Assembly: GCF_013113715.1 (NCBI RefSeq)
Contig: NZ_CP053344.1
Location: 2,914,001 to 2,978,000, forward strand
Reading direction: 5' to 3'
Length of the DNA: 64,000 bases
From: Herbiconiux sp. SALV-R1
Lineage (GTDB): Bacteria > Actinomycetota > Actinomycetes > Actinomycetales > Microbacteriaceae
The stretch's first letter is position 1. Every line of letters begins with the position of its first letter. The position numbers and the translations under genes were made by a program. Below the pieces are notes generated by a model that saw nothing but the letters and a program-made list of their open reading frames with translations, was not told the origin of the DNA and searched no databases. Shown here piece after piece: positions 51,758 through 64,000 of this stretch.

Positions 51758-52282
51758 TCATCGACCGGAACCGGCGAACTCGCGGGCCCGCGGTGCCGGC
51801 GTCAGCCGTGCCGAGAAGGTGCGGCGCGAGCCGTCGACCGTCTCGAGCGGTAGCCCGGCGTCGGCAGCTGCGGCCCGTCGCCAGGCCACAGCAGCCTCCA
51901 CGGCCGGGTCGGCGTCGTCGACACCGGGCAGTGCGTCGACGACGAGATCGGGGGCGAGGATCGCTCCCGCCTCGGCGAAGGCGCGGTGCGCCGACCTGAC
52001 GAGCGCCGCACCCCAGACCTCGGGGTGCGGGATCGACTCGTCGACGAGCAGGCAGTGCAGAGCCACGGGGTGCACCGACCCCACGGGCCCCCACCAGACG
52101 CCCCGGGCGACCGGAAGCGCGTCGGGGGTGTCGTCGACGAAGGCGAGCCAGGTCCATTCGCGGCGGTAGGTGCCGGCGGCGAGGCCGCGGCCGTAGCGGA
52201 GGGCGTCGATGCGGTCGAGGGGTTCTCGACCGGCGAAGCGGAGTATCGCGGCGTCGTGCGCGCGAGACGATGAAGTGAACAC
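51758..52282 (-). CDS. Uncharacterised protein, possible remnant GNAT
   Basis: 174 aa from GTG 52282 (TGGAGA upstream). Contains AGREPLDRIDALRYGRGLAAG, RREWTWLAFVDD, VARGVWWGPVGSVHPVALHCLLVDESIPHPEVWGAALVRSAHRAFAEAGAIL and a Val/Ala/Asp-rich C-terminus. The first half resembles the N-terminal region of some two-part acetyltransferases, but no acetyl-CoA loop is visible, so truncation is possible. It follows a 19-codon ORF and two hairpins, which suggests regulated expression. Confidence 0.6.
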   Translation of the reverse strand: MFTSSSRAHDAAILRFAGREPLDRIDALRYGRGLAAGTYRREWTWLAFVDDTPDALPVARGVWWGPVGSVHPVALHCLLVDESIPHPEVWGAALVRSAHRAFAEAGAILAPDLVVDALPGVDDADPAVEAAVAWRRAAAADAGLPLETVDGSRRTFSARLTPAPRAREFAGSGR

Positions 52283-52292
52283 GGTGATGTCT

Positions 52293-52363
52293 CCAGGAAG
52301 GTGAGGGGCGTCGGAAGACGCTTCCTGGCGAGACCGGTGCGGGCCGGCTTCAGAGAACTGAAG
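52293..52363 (-). promoter_or_regulatory. Leader hairpins between short ORF and gene
   Basis: CTTCAG/CTGAAG (52348-52353 with 52358-52363) directly follows the short ORF's stop; a second stem-loop spans CCAGGAAG (52293-52300) and CTTCCTGG (52321-52328) with GCGTC/GACGC inside. The second arm lies just upstream of the downstream gene's ribosome binding site. Together with the 19-codon ORF this has the layout of an attenuator. Confidence 0.5.
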
Positions 52364-52423
52364 TCAGAGGGCTGCGCGAGTCGACGAGGGAAGCGTCATG
52401 TCTGTGATCTCCGGATCGAACAT
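52364..52423 (-). CDS. 19-residue leader ORF with strong ribosome binding site
   Basis: ATG 52423 is preceded by GGGAGGTG at ideal spacing; the product is MFDPEITDMTLPSSTRAAL. Two hairpins follow before the 174-aa gene. No run of one amino acid is obvious, so if it is an attenuator the signal is not clear. Confidence 0.55.
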   Translation of the reverse strand: MFDPEITDMTLPSSTRAAL

Positions 52424-52532
52424 GATTCACCTCCCTTTCTCGTGTCTGGGCGACCGTGTTGTCGCGGCTTATGACAGTAGCGGCCAGGCAGGCCCGAGCG
52501 CAAGGCTTTTCTCGCGATCGCCCTCGTCGCGG

Positions 52533-54050
52533 TCAGTGTCCTCCGCGCGCTGCGGTACGACGGGGCAGCGCGAAGACGAGCAGGAAGGCCACGACGCTGA
52601 ACGCCACGCTCACCCCCATCGCCGCCGCCGAGCTCGCGGTGAAGCCGGTGGTGAGCGCCTCGGCCGACCCGCCCTGCACCACGAGGGTTCCGAAGAACAC
52701 GCTGCCGATCACCGCGATGCCGATCGCGCTGCCGATGCGCTGGATGGCGCTGATGACCCCGGATGCCGCTCCCGCGTCGCGGGCGTCGACGGTCGCCACG
52801 ATGAACTGCACGTTCGGCGCGATGAAGAGCCCGTTGCCGAAGCCCGCGACGAGGAGCGGAACCAGCAGGTGCCAGGAGGTGAGCTCACCCGCCGGCACCA
52901 TGAGCAGCAGCAGCCAGACGGCCGTGAGGCCCAGCGTGACCGCCGCGGTGCCGATGACGAGCACCGTGCGCCCGAGGCGCTGGGCGAGGCGGTTGCTGAG
53001 CGCCGAGCCGGCGATCGAGCCGATCGCGAACGGGATGGAGACGAGCCCCGACTCGAGGGCGGTGTGTCCGAGCCCGGCCTGCCAGAGCAGCGAGATGGTG
53101 AAGAAGATGCTCGTGAACGCCGCGAAGTACACCAGTGCGAGCACGACGCCTCCGGTGAACGACGGATGGCGGAACAGTCGCGGCGGCACGAGGGGGAGCC
53201 GCCCGCGCTTGCTGTACGCCACCTCCCAGACGCCGAAGGCGGCGAGCAGCAGCACTCCCGCGCCGATCGTGAGGAATGTCCACAGCGGCCAGCCCTCGTC
53301 CTCACCCTGGATGAGCGGCACCAGCAGCGCGATGAGGCCCGCCGAGACGAGCACGAGTCCGATCCAGTCGACCCCCGCACTTTGCGCGGCGGGAGTCGCG
53401 TCTACCTCGGCCCCGCCCGGTGAAGCGGCTCTCTGCGAGGCGGCCACCGCATCCGTCTCCCGGCGGCCGGGCAGCAGCACGGCGGCGGCGACGAGGGTGA
53501 CGACGCCGATCGGCAGGTTCACCCCGAAGACCAGCCGCCAGCCCTCCTCGGCGCCGAACGCCTGGATGATGAGGCCGCCGATGATGGGACCGAGCGCCGT
53601 CGACACACCGATCACCGCGCCCATCACGGCGAAGGCCCTGCCCCGCGCCCGGAACGGGAAGAGCAGCTGGATGTAGGCCGTGACGGCGGGCACGAACGCG
53701 CCGCCCGCGAGGCCCTGCACCACTCTCGAGATGACGAGCTGGAGGTCGTTCTGCGAGAGTCCGCAGGCGACGCTCGCCGCGGTGAAGACGGCGATGCCGG
53801 TGAAGAACACCCACTTGTGGCCGATGCGGTCGCCGATGCGCCCCGCGGGCACGAGCGCGAGGCCGAAGGCGAGGGCGTAGCCCGAGATGATCCACGACAA
53901 GGTGGCCTCGGAGGCGTCGATGCTGGTGCGGATGCTCGGCAGGGCCACGTTCACGATCGTCGTGTCGAGGAGGGCGATGAACATGCCCGCGAGGAGCACG
54001 ACGAGCGCCTGCCAGGCGCGGCGGGGAACGGCGGGAGGAGCATCCGACAT
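52533..54050 (-). CDS. DHA2-type MFS multidrug exporter
   Basis: 505 aa, about 14 helices. [13 protein letters not shown] is the family signature (helix 1), [14 protein letters not shown] the loop 2-3 motif, [19 protein letters not shown] helix 4, and a central loop (about 205-240) is Ala/Ser-rich. Proton-driven export of antibiotics or lipids is typical. ATG 54050 has a CATGAT hexamer 6 nt upstream, again suggesting leaderless expression. Divergent from xylB. Confidence 0.93.
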   Translation of the reverse strand: MSDAPPAVPRRAWQALVVLLAGMFIALLDTTIVNVALPSIRTSIDASEATLSWIISGYALAFGLALVPAGRIGDRIGHKWVFFTGIAVFTAASVACGLSQNDLQLVISRVVQGLAGGAFVPAVTAYIQLLFPFRARGRAFAVMGAVIGVSTALGPIIGGLIIQAFGAEEGWRLVFGVNLPIGVVTLVAAAVLLPGRRETDAVAASQRAASPGGAEVDATPAAQSAGVDWIGLVLVSAGLIALLVPLIQGEDEGWPLWTFLTIGAGVLLLAAFGVWEVAYSKRGRLPLVPPRLFRHPSFTGGVVLALVYFAAFTSIFFTISLLWQAGLGHTALESGLVSIPFAIGSIAGSALSNRLAQRLGRTVLVIGTAAVTLGLTAVWLLLLMVPAGELTSWHLLVPLLVAGFGNGLFIAPNVQFIVATVDARDAGAASGVISAIQRIGSAIGIAVIGSVFFGTLVVQGGSAEALTTGFTASSAAAMGVSVAFSVVAFLLVFALPRRTAARGGH

Positions 54051-54154
54051 GATGCAATCATGTCCCTGTTGCGCGGTCGCGCGTGACTTTCCGAGTGCGC
54101 GCGCTCGGTGTCGGGCGGCGACCCGGGTGGCGTCGGATGCGCATGGTCGAATAT

Positions 54155-54169
54155 GTTGTGACTCAGAAC
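54155..54169. promoter_or_regulatory. Palindrome upstream of xylB
   Basis: GTTGTGACTCAGAAC is a 15-bp near-palindrome (7-bp arms, one mismatch) in the AT-rich xylB promoter, 18 bp before the start. It could bind a xylose regulator; no such gene is in the window. Confidence 0.4.
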
Positions 54170-54186
54170 TTATAGAGGAGACACCA

Positions 54187-55626
54187 ATGACGTTGGTCGC
54201 CGGCATCGATTCATCGACGCAGAGCTGCAAGGTGGTCGTGCGGGAGGTGGAGAGCGGAGCGCTGGTGCGCGAGGGCCGCGCCGCGCATCCGTCGGGCACC
54301 GAGGTCGACCCGGCCGCCTGGTGGGAGGCGCTCGTCGCCGCCCTCGAGGCCGCGGGCGGGCTCGACGACGTCGCCGCGATCGCGATCGCCGGGCAGCAGC
54401 ACGGCATGGTGGTGCTCGACGAGGCGGGTGATGTGGTGCGCCCCGCGCTGCTCTGGAACGACACCCGCTCGGCCGGTGCCGCGCGCGAGCTCATCGAGGA
54501 GTTCGGGGCCGAGGCGCTGGCCGAGCGCACCGGATCGGTGCCGGTCGCCTCCTTCACCGCCACGAAGCTGCGCTGGCTGCGCGACGCGGAACCGGAGGCC
54601 GCGGCGCGCGTGGCGGCGGTGGCGCTCCCCCACGACTGGCTCACCTGGCGGCTCCGCGGGTACGGACCGGCAGGCTCGAGCCCCCTCGGGCCCGTGCTCG
54701 AGGAGCTCGTGACCGACCGTTCCGACGCCAGCGGCACCTCCTACTGGAGCCCGGGGGCCGAGGCTTACGATCGGGAGCTGCTGGTGGCGGCGCTCGGCCA
54801 CGACGCCGTGTTGCCCCGGGTACTCGGCCCTGCCGAGAGCGCCGGCGAGACCGTCGGGTTCGAGGCCGCTTCGGGGCTGCGCATCCCGGCGGGGATCGTC
54901 GTGGGTGCGGGGGCCGGCGACAATGCCGGCGCCGCCCTCGGGCTCGGCGCGAGCGAGGGCGACGTCGTGGTGTCGATCGGCACAAGCGGCACCGTGTTCG
55001 CCGTGACCGGCGCCCCCTCGGCCGACCCGACCGGCACCGTCGCCGGATTCGCCGACGCCTCCGGCGCCTTCCTGCCGCTCGTGGCGACGCTCAACGCGGC
55101 ACGGGTGCTCGACTCGACCGCGGCGCTGCTCGGGATCGACCACACCGCGCTGGGCGAGCTCGCCCTCGGCGCCGAACCCGGCTCGGGCGGACTGGTGCTG
55201 CAGCCCTACTTCGAGGGCGAGCGCACGCCCAACCTGCCCGAGGCCACGGCCACCCTGTTCGGCATGACCCTCGCGTCCACCACGCGTGAGGGCCTCGCCC
55301 GCGCCGCCGTCGAAGGACTGCTGTGCGGGCTCGCCGACGGGCTCGACGCCGTGCGGCGGGTGGGGGTGGAGCCGCGCCGCATCCTGCTCATCGGCGGCGC
55401 GGCGCTCAACCCGGCCGTGCAGGCGGTGGCCGCACAGGTGTTCGACGTGCCCGTCACGGTTCCCTCCCCCGGCGAGTACGTCGCCGACGGGGCGGCGACC
55501 CAGGCCGCGTGGGCCCTCACGGGCACCCGGCCGGCCTGGCCGGTGGCCGTCGTCGCGGAGCCGCAGCCCGACCACCGCCCCATCATCCGCGAGCAGTACG
55601 CGGCCCGCGCCGTCACCCCGCGCTGA
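54187..55626 (+). CDS. xylB: Xylulokinase
   Basis: 479 aa FGGY kinase. [13 protein letters not shown] is the N-terminal phosphate loop, [14 protein letters not shown] and LWNDTRS bind substrate, [16 protein letters not shown] and [14 protein letters not shown] are the FGGY signatures, and [15 protein letters not shown] the C-terminal motif. ATP-dependent phosphorylation of D-xylulose to xylulose-5-phosphate, the substrate of phosphoketolase. AGGAGAC 8 nt before the ATG. Confidence 0.94.
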   Translation: MTLVAGIDSSTQSCKVVVREVESGALVREGRAAHPSGTEVDPAAWWEALVAALEAAGGLDDVAAIAIAGQQHGMVVLDEAGDVVRPALLWNDTRSAGAARELIEEFGAEALAERTGSVPVASFTATKLRWLRDAEPEAAARVAAVALPHDWLTWRLRGYGPAGSSPLGPVLEELVTDRSDASGTSYWSPGAEAYDRELLVAALGHDAVLPRVLGPAESAGETVGFEAASGLRIPAGIVVGAGAGDNAGAALGLGASEGDVVVSIGTSGTVFAVTGAPSADPTGTVAGFADASGAFLPLVATLNAARVLDSTAALLGIDHTALGELALGAEPGSGGLVLQPYFEGERTPNLPEATATLFGMTLASTTREGLARAAVEGLLCGLADGLDAVRRVGVEPRRILLIGGAALNPAVQAVAAQVFDVPVTVPSPGEYVADGAATQAAWALTGTRPAWPVAVVAEPQPDHRPIIREQYAARAVTPR

Positions 55627-55706
55627 GCGGCGGGCCAACGAGCGCGCCGCACTCAGCGGGGTCAGACGCCCGCGCATCCGGTCGTCACGCCGAGAGGCCC
55701 GCGCCG

Positions 55707-58312
<2,606 letters not shown>

Positions 58313-58354
58313 GCCCCCATCCCCTCACGCCGCGCCCGCACCCGTCAACCGCGA

Positions 58355-58397
58355 AGGCCTCCGGCGCCGCGACGGTGTCGCAGGCGGCCGGAGGCCT
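58355..58397 (-). terminator. Nested hairpin after nrdF
   Basis: AGGCCTCCGGC (58355-58365) and GCCGGAGGCCT (58387-58397) form a perfect 11-bp stem; inside it GCGAC/GTCGC forms a smaller one. It lies 15 bp after the nrdF stop and ends the nrdHIEF operon. Confidence 0.8.
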
Positions 58398-58411
58398 CCG
58401 GGGGCACGGGC

Positions 58412-59416
<1,005 letters not shown>

Positions 59417-59433
59417 TTATCTACAGGTGTCGA

Positions 59434-61581
59434 TCACAACATGCAGGAAACGCAACCATCGATCTCCGTGCCCTCGAGGGCGAGCTGGCGGAGACGGATG
59501 TAGTAGATGGTCTTGATGCCCTTGCGCCAGGCGTAGATCTGGGCCTTGTTGATGTCGCGGGTGGTGGCGGTGTCTTTGAAGAACAGCGTCAGCGACAGGC
59601 CCTGGTCGACGTGCTGGGTGGCAGCGGCGTAGGTGTCGATGATCTTCTCGGCGCCGATCTCGTAGGCGTCGTCGTAGTACTCGAGGTTGTCGTTCGTGAG
59701 GAACGGCGCCGGGTAGTAGACGCGGCCGATCTTGCCCTCTTTGCGGATCTCGATCTTCGAGGCCACGGGGTGGATCGACGAGGTCGAGTTGTTGATGTAC
59801 GAGATCGACCCGGTGGGCGGCACGGCCTGCAGGTTCTGGTTGTAGATGCCGTGCGCCTGGATGGAGGCCTTCAGCTCCCGCCAGTCGTCTTGCGTGGGGA
59901 TGTGGATGTTCGAGGTCTCGAACAGCTCGGCCACGCGCGCCGTCGCCGGCACCCACGCCTCGTCGATGTACTTGTCGAAGAACTCACCGGATGCGTAGGT
60001 GGAGTCTTCGAAGCCGTCGAAGCGCTCGTTGCGCTCGATGGCGATCGCGTTCGAGGCACGCAGCGCGTGGAACAGCACGGTGTAGAAGTAGATGTTCGTG
60101 AAGTCGACACCCTCCTCCGAGCCGTAGAACACGCGCTCGCGGGCGAGGTAGCCGTGCAGGTTCATCTGGCCGAGGCCGATGGCGTGCGACTTGTCGTTGC
60201 CGTCTTCGATCGAGCGTACCGAGGTGATGTGCGACTGGTTCGACACCGAGGTGAGGCCGCGGATGGCGGTCTCGACGGTCTTGCCGAAGTCGGGCGAGTC
60301 CATGGTGAGCGCGATGTTCAGCGAACCCAGGTTGCACGAGATGTCTTTGCCGATCTCGGCGTAGGAGAGGTCTTCGTTGTAGGTCGTCGGGGTGTTGACC
60401 TGCAGAATTTCCGAGCACAGGTTCGACATGTTGATGCGGCCCTTGATGGGGTTCGCCTTGTTCACGGTGTCTTCGTACATGATGTACGGGTAACCCGACT
60501 CGAACTGGATCTCCGCCAGGGTCTGGAAGAACTCGCGCGCGTTGATCTTGGTCTTGCGGATGCGCGGGTCGTCGACCATCTCGCGGTACTTCTCGGTGAC
60601 CGAGATGTCACCGAACGGCACGCCGTAGACGCGCTCGACGTCGTAGGGCGAGAAGAGGTACATGTCTTCGTCGTTCTTCGCCAGCTCGAAGGTGATGTCG
60701 GGAACGACCACACCGAGCGAGAGGGTCTTGATGCGGATCTTCTCGTCGGCGTTCTCGCGCTTGGTGTCGAGGAACTTCATGATGTCGGGGTGGTGGGCGC
60801 TCAGGTAGACCGCACCCGCACCCTGACGCGCACCGAGCTGGTTGGCGTAGCTGAAGCTGTCTTCGAGCAGCTTCATGACGGGGATGATGCCCGAGGACTG
60901 GTTCTCGATCTGCTTGATCGGGGCACCGGCCTCACGGATGTTCGACAGCAGCAGCGCCACGCCTCCACCGCGCTTGGAGAGCTGGAGCGCCGAGTTGATG
61001 CCGCGGGCGATCGACTCCATGTTGTCTTCGATGCGCAGCAGGAAGCAGGAGACGAGCTCGCCGCGCTGCGCCTTGCCGGTGTTGAGGAAGGTGGGGGTGG
61101 CCGGCTGGAACCGGCCGCCGATGATCTCCTCGACCAGGTTCGTGGCGAGCTGCTCGTCGCCCTGCGCGAGGCCGAGGGCCGTCATCACGACGCGGTCTTC
61201 GAAGCGCTCGAGGTAGCGCTTGCCGTCGAAGGTCTTCAGCGTGTAGCTGGTGTAGTACTTAAACGCGCCGAGAAAGGTGTCGAAGCGGAACTTCTTCGAG
61301 TAGGCGAGGTCGTTGAGCTGCTGGATGAACTCGAACGAGTAGGCGTCGAGCACCTCCTTCTCGTAGTACTCCTTCTCGACCAGGTAGTCGAGGCGCTCCT
61401 TGAGGTTGTGGAAGAAGACGGTGTTCTGGTTGACGTGCTGCAGGAAGTACTGCTTCGCCGCCTCTTTGTCTTTGTCGAACTGGATCAGCCCGTTCTCGTC
61501 GTAGAGGTTCAGCATCGCGTTGAGCGAGTGGTAATCGAGCGCCGGCGCGGCGGTCGGCGCGTCGATCAGTGTTGCTTCCAC
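59434..61581 (-). CDS. nrdE: Class Ib ribonucleotide reductase, alpha subunit
   Basis: 715 aa, no N-terminal ATP-cone, as in class Ib. Active-site strands [33 protein letters not shown], the radical-transfer Tyr region, and a redox C-terminus GCVSCML. Reduces ribonucleoside diphosphates. GTG 61581 overlaps the nrdI stop by 16 nt. Complete and of normal length. Confidence 0.97.
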   Translation of the reverse strand: MEATLIDAPTAAPALDYHSLNAMLNLYDENGLIQFDKDKEAAKQYFLQHVNQNTVFFHNLKERLDYLVEKEYYEKEVLDAYSFEFIQQLNDLAYSKKFRFDTFLGAFKYYTSYTLKTFDGKRYLERFEDRVVMTALGLAQGDEQLATNLVEEIIGGRFQPATPTFLNTGKAQRGELVSCFLLRIEDNMESIARGINSALQLSKRGGGVALLLSNIREAGAPIKQIENQSSGIIPVMKLLEDSFSYANQLGARQGAGAVYLSAHHPDIMKFLDTKRENADEKIRIKTLSLGVVVPDITFELAKNDEDMYLFSPYDVERVYGVPFGDISVTEKYREMVDDPRIRKTKINAREFFQTLAEIQFESGYPYIMYEDTVNKANPIKGRINMSNLCSEILQVNTPTTYNEDLSYAEIGKDISCNLGSLNIALTMDSPDFGKTVETAIRGLTSVSNQSHITSVRSIEDGNDKSHAIGLGQMNLHGYLARERVFYGSEEGVDFTNIYFYTVLFHALRASNAIAIERNERFDGFEDSTYASGEFFDKYIDEAWVPATARVAELFETSNIHIPTQDDWRELKASIQAHGIYNQNLQAVPPTGSISYINNSTSSIHPVASKIEIRKEGKIGRVYYPAPFLTNDNLEYYDDAYEIGAEKIIDTYAAATQHVDQGLSLTLFFKDTATTRDINKAQIYAWRKGIKTIYYIRLRQLALEGTEIDGCVSCML

Positions 61582-61970
61582 AGTCTGTCCAATCCGTTCT
61601 GGACGGCCTCTCGGTCATCCGGGGTTCCGAATACTTCGAATCGATAGAGCACGGGCACCTTGCATTTGCGCGCGACGATATCGCCCGCAAGGCAGTAGGC
61701 GGCACCGAAATTGGTGTTGCCTGCGGCGATGACGCCGCGGATGAGCGATCGGTTTCCCTCGTCGTTGAGGAAGTGGATCACCTGCTTGGGAACGGCGCCC
61801 GCCCCGTTCCCCCCGCCATAGGTGGGGAGCACGAGCACGAACGGCCGGGTGGCGGTGAGCTTGTCTTCTCGAGCGTAGATCGGGATGCGCGAGGCAGGCC
61901 GACCGAGCGACTCGACGAAGCGGTGCGTGTTACCGGAGACGCTCGAGAAATAGACGAGGTCGTCGGTCAC
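61566..61970 (-). CDS. nrdI: Flavodoxin-like NrdI
   Basis: 134 aa. [18 protein letters not shown] is the FMN phosphate loop; [22 protein letters not shown] and [17 protein letters not shown] are NrdI family segments. Supplies oxidant for Mn assembly in NrdF. GTG 61970 lies 3 bp after the nrdH stop; overlaps nrdE. Confidence 0.96.
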   Translation of the reverse strand: MTDDLVYFSSVSGNTHRFVESLGRPASRIPIYAREDKLTATRPFVLVLPTYGGGNGAGAVPKQVIHFLNDEGNRSLIRGVIAAGNTNFGAAYCLAGDIVARKCKVPVLYRFEVFGTPDDREAVQNGLDRLWKQH

Positions 61971-61973
61971 GGG

Positions 61974-62213
61974 CTACGCGGACGCGCGCGACGCGAGCTC
62001 GGCGATCTTGTCGGGGCGGAAGCCCGACCAGTGGTCGCCCTCGGAGGTCATGACGACGGGGGCCTGCAGGTAGCCGAGCTCCTTGACCGTCTCAAGTGCC
62101 TTCTCGTCGACCGAGAGGTCGAAGATCTCGAACTCCAGACCCTTGTTCTCGAGGGCGCGGTAGGTGGCAGTGCACTGAACGCAGGAGGGCTTCGTGTAGA
62201 CCGTGATCGCCAT
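61974..62213 (-). CDS. nrdH: Glutaredoxin-like NrdH
   Basis: 79 aa. The redox motif CVQC (KPSCVQCTATYRALENKGL) and C-terminal APVVMTSEGDHWSGFRPDKIAEL, with WSGFRPDK typical of NrdH, mark the thioredoxin-reductase-dependent hydrogen donor. AAAGGTG upstream. First gene of nrdHIEF. Confidence 0.97.
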   Translation of the reverse strand: MAITVYTKPSCVQCTATYRALENKGLEFEIFDLSVDEKALETVKELGYLQAPVVMTSEGDHWSGFRPDKIAELASRASA

Positions 62214-62321
62214 AGGAATTGCACCTTTCTCGGAGAGAAAAAAGGACTGATGTGAAGGAGGTTTCAGCCCGGTTCCGAACCCATTTCCCGCCTTTCGGCG
62301 AGCTCTCGGCCCCGGGAGTTC

Positions 62322-62370
62322 AATACTACATCTAGTTGTCGGCCAGAGCGAGCACCCCTAGATGAAGTGT
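62322..62370. promoter_or_regulatory. Pair of NrdR boxes
   Basis: ATACTACATCTAGTTG (62322-62337) and, on the other strand, CCCCTAGATGAAGTGT (62355-62370) match the NrdR consensus (ACACTATATATAGTGT-like; ACATCTAG core). Their centres are 33 bp apart, about three helical turns, as in known NrdR-controlled nrd promoters. Confidence 0.8.
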
Positions 62371-62383
62371 TACACCCGTGTAA

Positions 62384-62482
62384 TTATCCACAGGCCATCC
62401 ACAGCTGTGAACAGCTTTCTGCGCAGGGATCTCCACAAGCAGATCGGCCTGTTCTCGCCCTTCTCGGTCAGCCTGTGGAGAG
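62384..62482. promoter_or_regulatory. Cluster of DnaA-box-like sequences upstream of nrdHIEF
   Basis: TTATCCACA at 62384-62392 is a perfect DnaA box; CCATCCACA (62395-62403), ATCTCCACA (62429-62437) and, inverted, TGTGGAGAG (62474-62482) share the TCCACA core. AGCTGTGAACAGCT (62403-62416) is a perfect palindrome inside. The rest of 62214-62523 holds the NrdR boxes and no gene. Confidence 0.65.
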
Positions 62483-62523
62483 ACGACCCCTTCTTCCCTG
62501 AGGATAAATTCGACCACCGACAT

Positions 62524-63822
62524 TCAGCGCGCCCGGCGTGTCGCGCGTGTCGCCCGGACGAGTGACACGGCGAGCGCCGCCAGGGCGAGCAGGGCGGGCA
62601 CCAGCAGGTTGCCCCCGGCGAGCACCACCAGCCCGCCCACCAGCACCACCGACACCGCGGCGCACCACCACCCCGGCCCGAACCGGGGCAGCAGCCGAAG
62701 CGCCGCCACCACGCCGAGTGCGTAGACGGCGACCATGCAGGAGGTGTGGATGAGGATGAACGGGGTCAGCTCCCCTCCGGTCAGCACCATCGCCGTGTAG
62801 TAGCCGGCCGCCAGCAGCGCGACCACCCCGAGCGACCGGCGGGGCACTCCCCCGGCCTCGGCTCCCCGACCGAGCACGGCGGGCAGGTCGCCGTCGCGCC
62901 CCAGCGAGGCGCCGAGCTTGGCGAAGGCCCCGAGGTAGGCGTTGAGCACCCCCACCGCGACGATGCCGGCCACGGAGGCGACGGCGAGGCGACCCCACGC
63001 GGGAGCCGTCGCGTCGACGAGGTCGAGGAGGGGCACCGGCGACGACCCCGCCGCGTCGCCGAGCACCGCCACGGTCACCAGCTGCAGGCCCAGGTAGCAG
63101 GCGCCCACCACCACGATCGCGATCGCCGTCGCCCAGGGAATGGTCGTGCGCGGCCGCCGGAACTCGCCGGCGATGTGCGTCACCGCCTCCCACCCGGCGA
63201 AGGCCCAGACGAACAGGCTGATCGCCGCTCCGACGCCGACCCAGCCGTGGGGGAGGAAGGGCTCGAAGTTCGCGCTGTCACCCGCCGGCGCGGCGATCAC
63301 GACAACGCCCACCACCACAGCGACCAGCAGCCCCGAGAGCGCGAGCTGCGCCCGCCCCGAGAAGCGCAGCCCGAACAGGTTCGACGCCAGCGGAAGGGCG
63401 ATGAGGGCGGGCGCCACGACGAACGCCACCCAGCGCTCCGCACCGAGCACGGCCACGAGGTACTCCGCGCCGAGCAGCGCGACCACCGGCGAGCCCACGC
63501 AGACCCCGAAGAAGAACCAGTAGCCGGCCATGCGCGCTGCCGTCGCCCCGAGTGCGAGACGCACGAAGGTGGCGACCCCGCCGGCATCCGGATGCCTCGC
63601 GGCGAGTGCGGCGAAGGTTCCCGCCAGCGGAACCGAGAGCACGATGAGCGCCAGCACGGCGAGGATCGACCCCGGCCCGGCCACCTGGGCGGCGAGCGCG
63701 GGGAGCACGAGGATGCCGGTGCCGAGCACCGCGGCTATGTAGAGAGCGGTGCCCTGCGCCAGCCCGACCGTGGCGTTCTCGGTCGTCGGCGGGGTGGAGC
63801 TGAGGTCGGTCTGAGTCGTCAC
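62524..63822 (-). CDS. APC-family amino acid permease
   Basis: 432 aa, about 12 helices. TALYIAAVLGTGILVLPALAAQVAGPGSILA is the APC helix-1 region with the GTGILVLP element; FAGWEAVTHIAGEFRRPRTTIPWA is the helix 6 to 7 motif. Import or exchange of amino acids or amines; substrate unknown. Starts at GTG 63822. Transcribed towards, and ending just before, the nrd control region. Confidence 0.9.
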   Translation of the reverse strand: MTTQTDLSSTPPTTENATVGLAQGTALYIAAVLGTGILVLPALAAQVAGPGSILAVLALIVLSVPLAGTFAALAARHPDAGGVATFVRLALGATAARMAGYWFFFGVCVGSPVVALLGAEYLVAVLGAERWVAFVVAPALIALPLASNLFGLRFSGRAQLALSGLLVAVVVGVVVIAAPAGDSANFEPFLPHGWVGVGAAISLFVWAFAGWEAVTHIAGEFRRPRTTIPWATAIAIVVVGACYLGLQLVTVAVLGDAAGSSPVPLLDLVDATAPAWGRLAVASVAGIVAVGVLNAYLGAFAKLGASLGRDGDLPAVLGRGAEAGGVPRRSLGVVALLAAGYYTAMVLTGGELTPFILIHTSCMVAVYALGVVAALRLLPRFGPGWWCAAVSVVLVGGLVVLAGGNLLVPALLALAALAVSLVRATRATRRAR

Positions 63823-63900
63823 CCCCTCATACTCCCGGCCCCGCGAGCCGCGAGCGATGGCAGAAATGCCAGCATGCGTCGAATTACCGCCAGGCTGGCG

Positions 63901-64000
63901 CTACTCTCCTTCGTAGTGGGCGAGCCACCGGGCGAGCAACTCCTCGAGGGCTCGCGAATCGGATGCGCCCAGGTGGTCGATCAGGCGGCGCTCGTTCTGC
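63901..64000 (-). CDS. Partial gene, C-terminus only (helical, possibly MarR-like)
   Basis: The last 32 codons, ending QNERRLIDHLGASDSRALEELLARWLAHYEGE-type helix and TAG at 63901-63903, are amphipathic and helical, as in MarR-family dimerisation tails. The body lies beyond the right edge, so the assignment is weak. Confidence 0.4.
   Translation of the reverse strand, partial: QNERRLIDHLGASDSRALEELLARWLAHYEGE

Noticed and set aside
51758-52282. A complete acetyltransferase
   Set aside because: No acetyl-CoA-binding loop can be found in the 174 residues, so it is left as uncharacterised.
62332-62523. A 63-codon minus-strand ORF between nrdH and the permease
   Set aside because: It lies over the NrdR and DnaA-like boxes, has no ribosome site and no recognisable family; more likely control DNA.

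Overview
The window is very GC-rich, densely packed actinobacterial DNA. Gene content (class Ib nrdHIEF, phosphoketolase with pta-ackA, DUF3151, small SRP RNA, TupA-like ATP-grasp, many GTG starts and 4-bp GTGA/ATGA overlaps) and the very frequent GGATGCG/CGCATCC word suggest Microbacteriaceae (inference; genus not determined). No prophage, transposase, rRNA or CRISPR array was seen, so this is ordinary chromosome.

Layout. 1-2.2 kb: divergent GNAT gene and TetR-GNAT fusion around a twin operator, then tandem repeats. 2.3-5.8 kb: ackA-pta. 6-8.6 kb: two paralogous lipoproteins, the SRP RNA, a small NAD(P)-binding protein and tRNA-Ser(GGA) with a duplicated 3' end. 8.7-13.2 kb: ABC exporter (ATPase plus FtsX-type permease) beside a histidine kinase/LuxR-type response regulator pair. 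13.5-16.7 kb: DUF3151, a 19-codon ORF with hairpin, and phosphoketolase. 16.8-23.5 kb: ClC channel, PH-like membrane protein, copper chaperone and CopA, MFS sugar porter. 23.7-25.1 kb: MNT nucleotidyltransferase with a broken HEPN partner and a frameshifted Tat-exported protein. 25.2-28.8 kb: small membrane protein, GNAT, two alpha/beta hydrolases, divergent LysE/CGNR pair. 28.8-34.9 kb: glycan cluster (GH16-like protein, four glycosyltransferases, ATP-grasp ligase). 35-38 kb: GNAT, enolase-superfamily racemase and saccharopine-dehydrogenase-like operon. 38-40 kb: PAP2 phosphatase and MFS exporter. 40.3-43.6 kb: DeoR regulator divergent from galT-galK. 43.9-51.6 kb: pentose-type import operon (araD, binding protein, ATPase, permease, degenerate second ATPase) with LacI regulator and palindromic operators. 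51.7-58.3 kb: a leader-ORF-controlled gene, DHA2 exporter, xylulokinase, FAD monooxygenase, glycerate kinase. 58.4-62.2 kb: nrdHIEF with NrdR boxes and a cluster of DnaA-like boxes. 62.5-64 kb: APC permease and the 3' end of an unidentified gene.

Metabolic logic: sugar import, AraD and XylB yield xylulose-5-phosphate; phosphoketolase splits it to glyceraldehyde-3-phosphate and acetyl-phosphate; AckA and Pta convert the latter to ATP plus acetate or to acetyl-CoA. galT/galK add Leloir galactose use.

Expression architecture: at least a dozen genes have a TANNNT-like -10 hexamer exactly 6-7 nt before the start codon and no Shine-Dalgarno, implying leaderless transcripts; I used this to set several starts. 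Ala/Gly/Pro-rich expansions interrupt several otherwise ordinary proteins. The features most worth pursuing are the glycan cluster, the racemase operon, the decayed HEPN-MNT pair, the pseudo-ATPase, and the leader ORFs.
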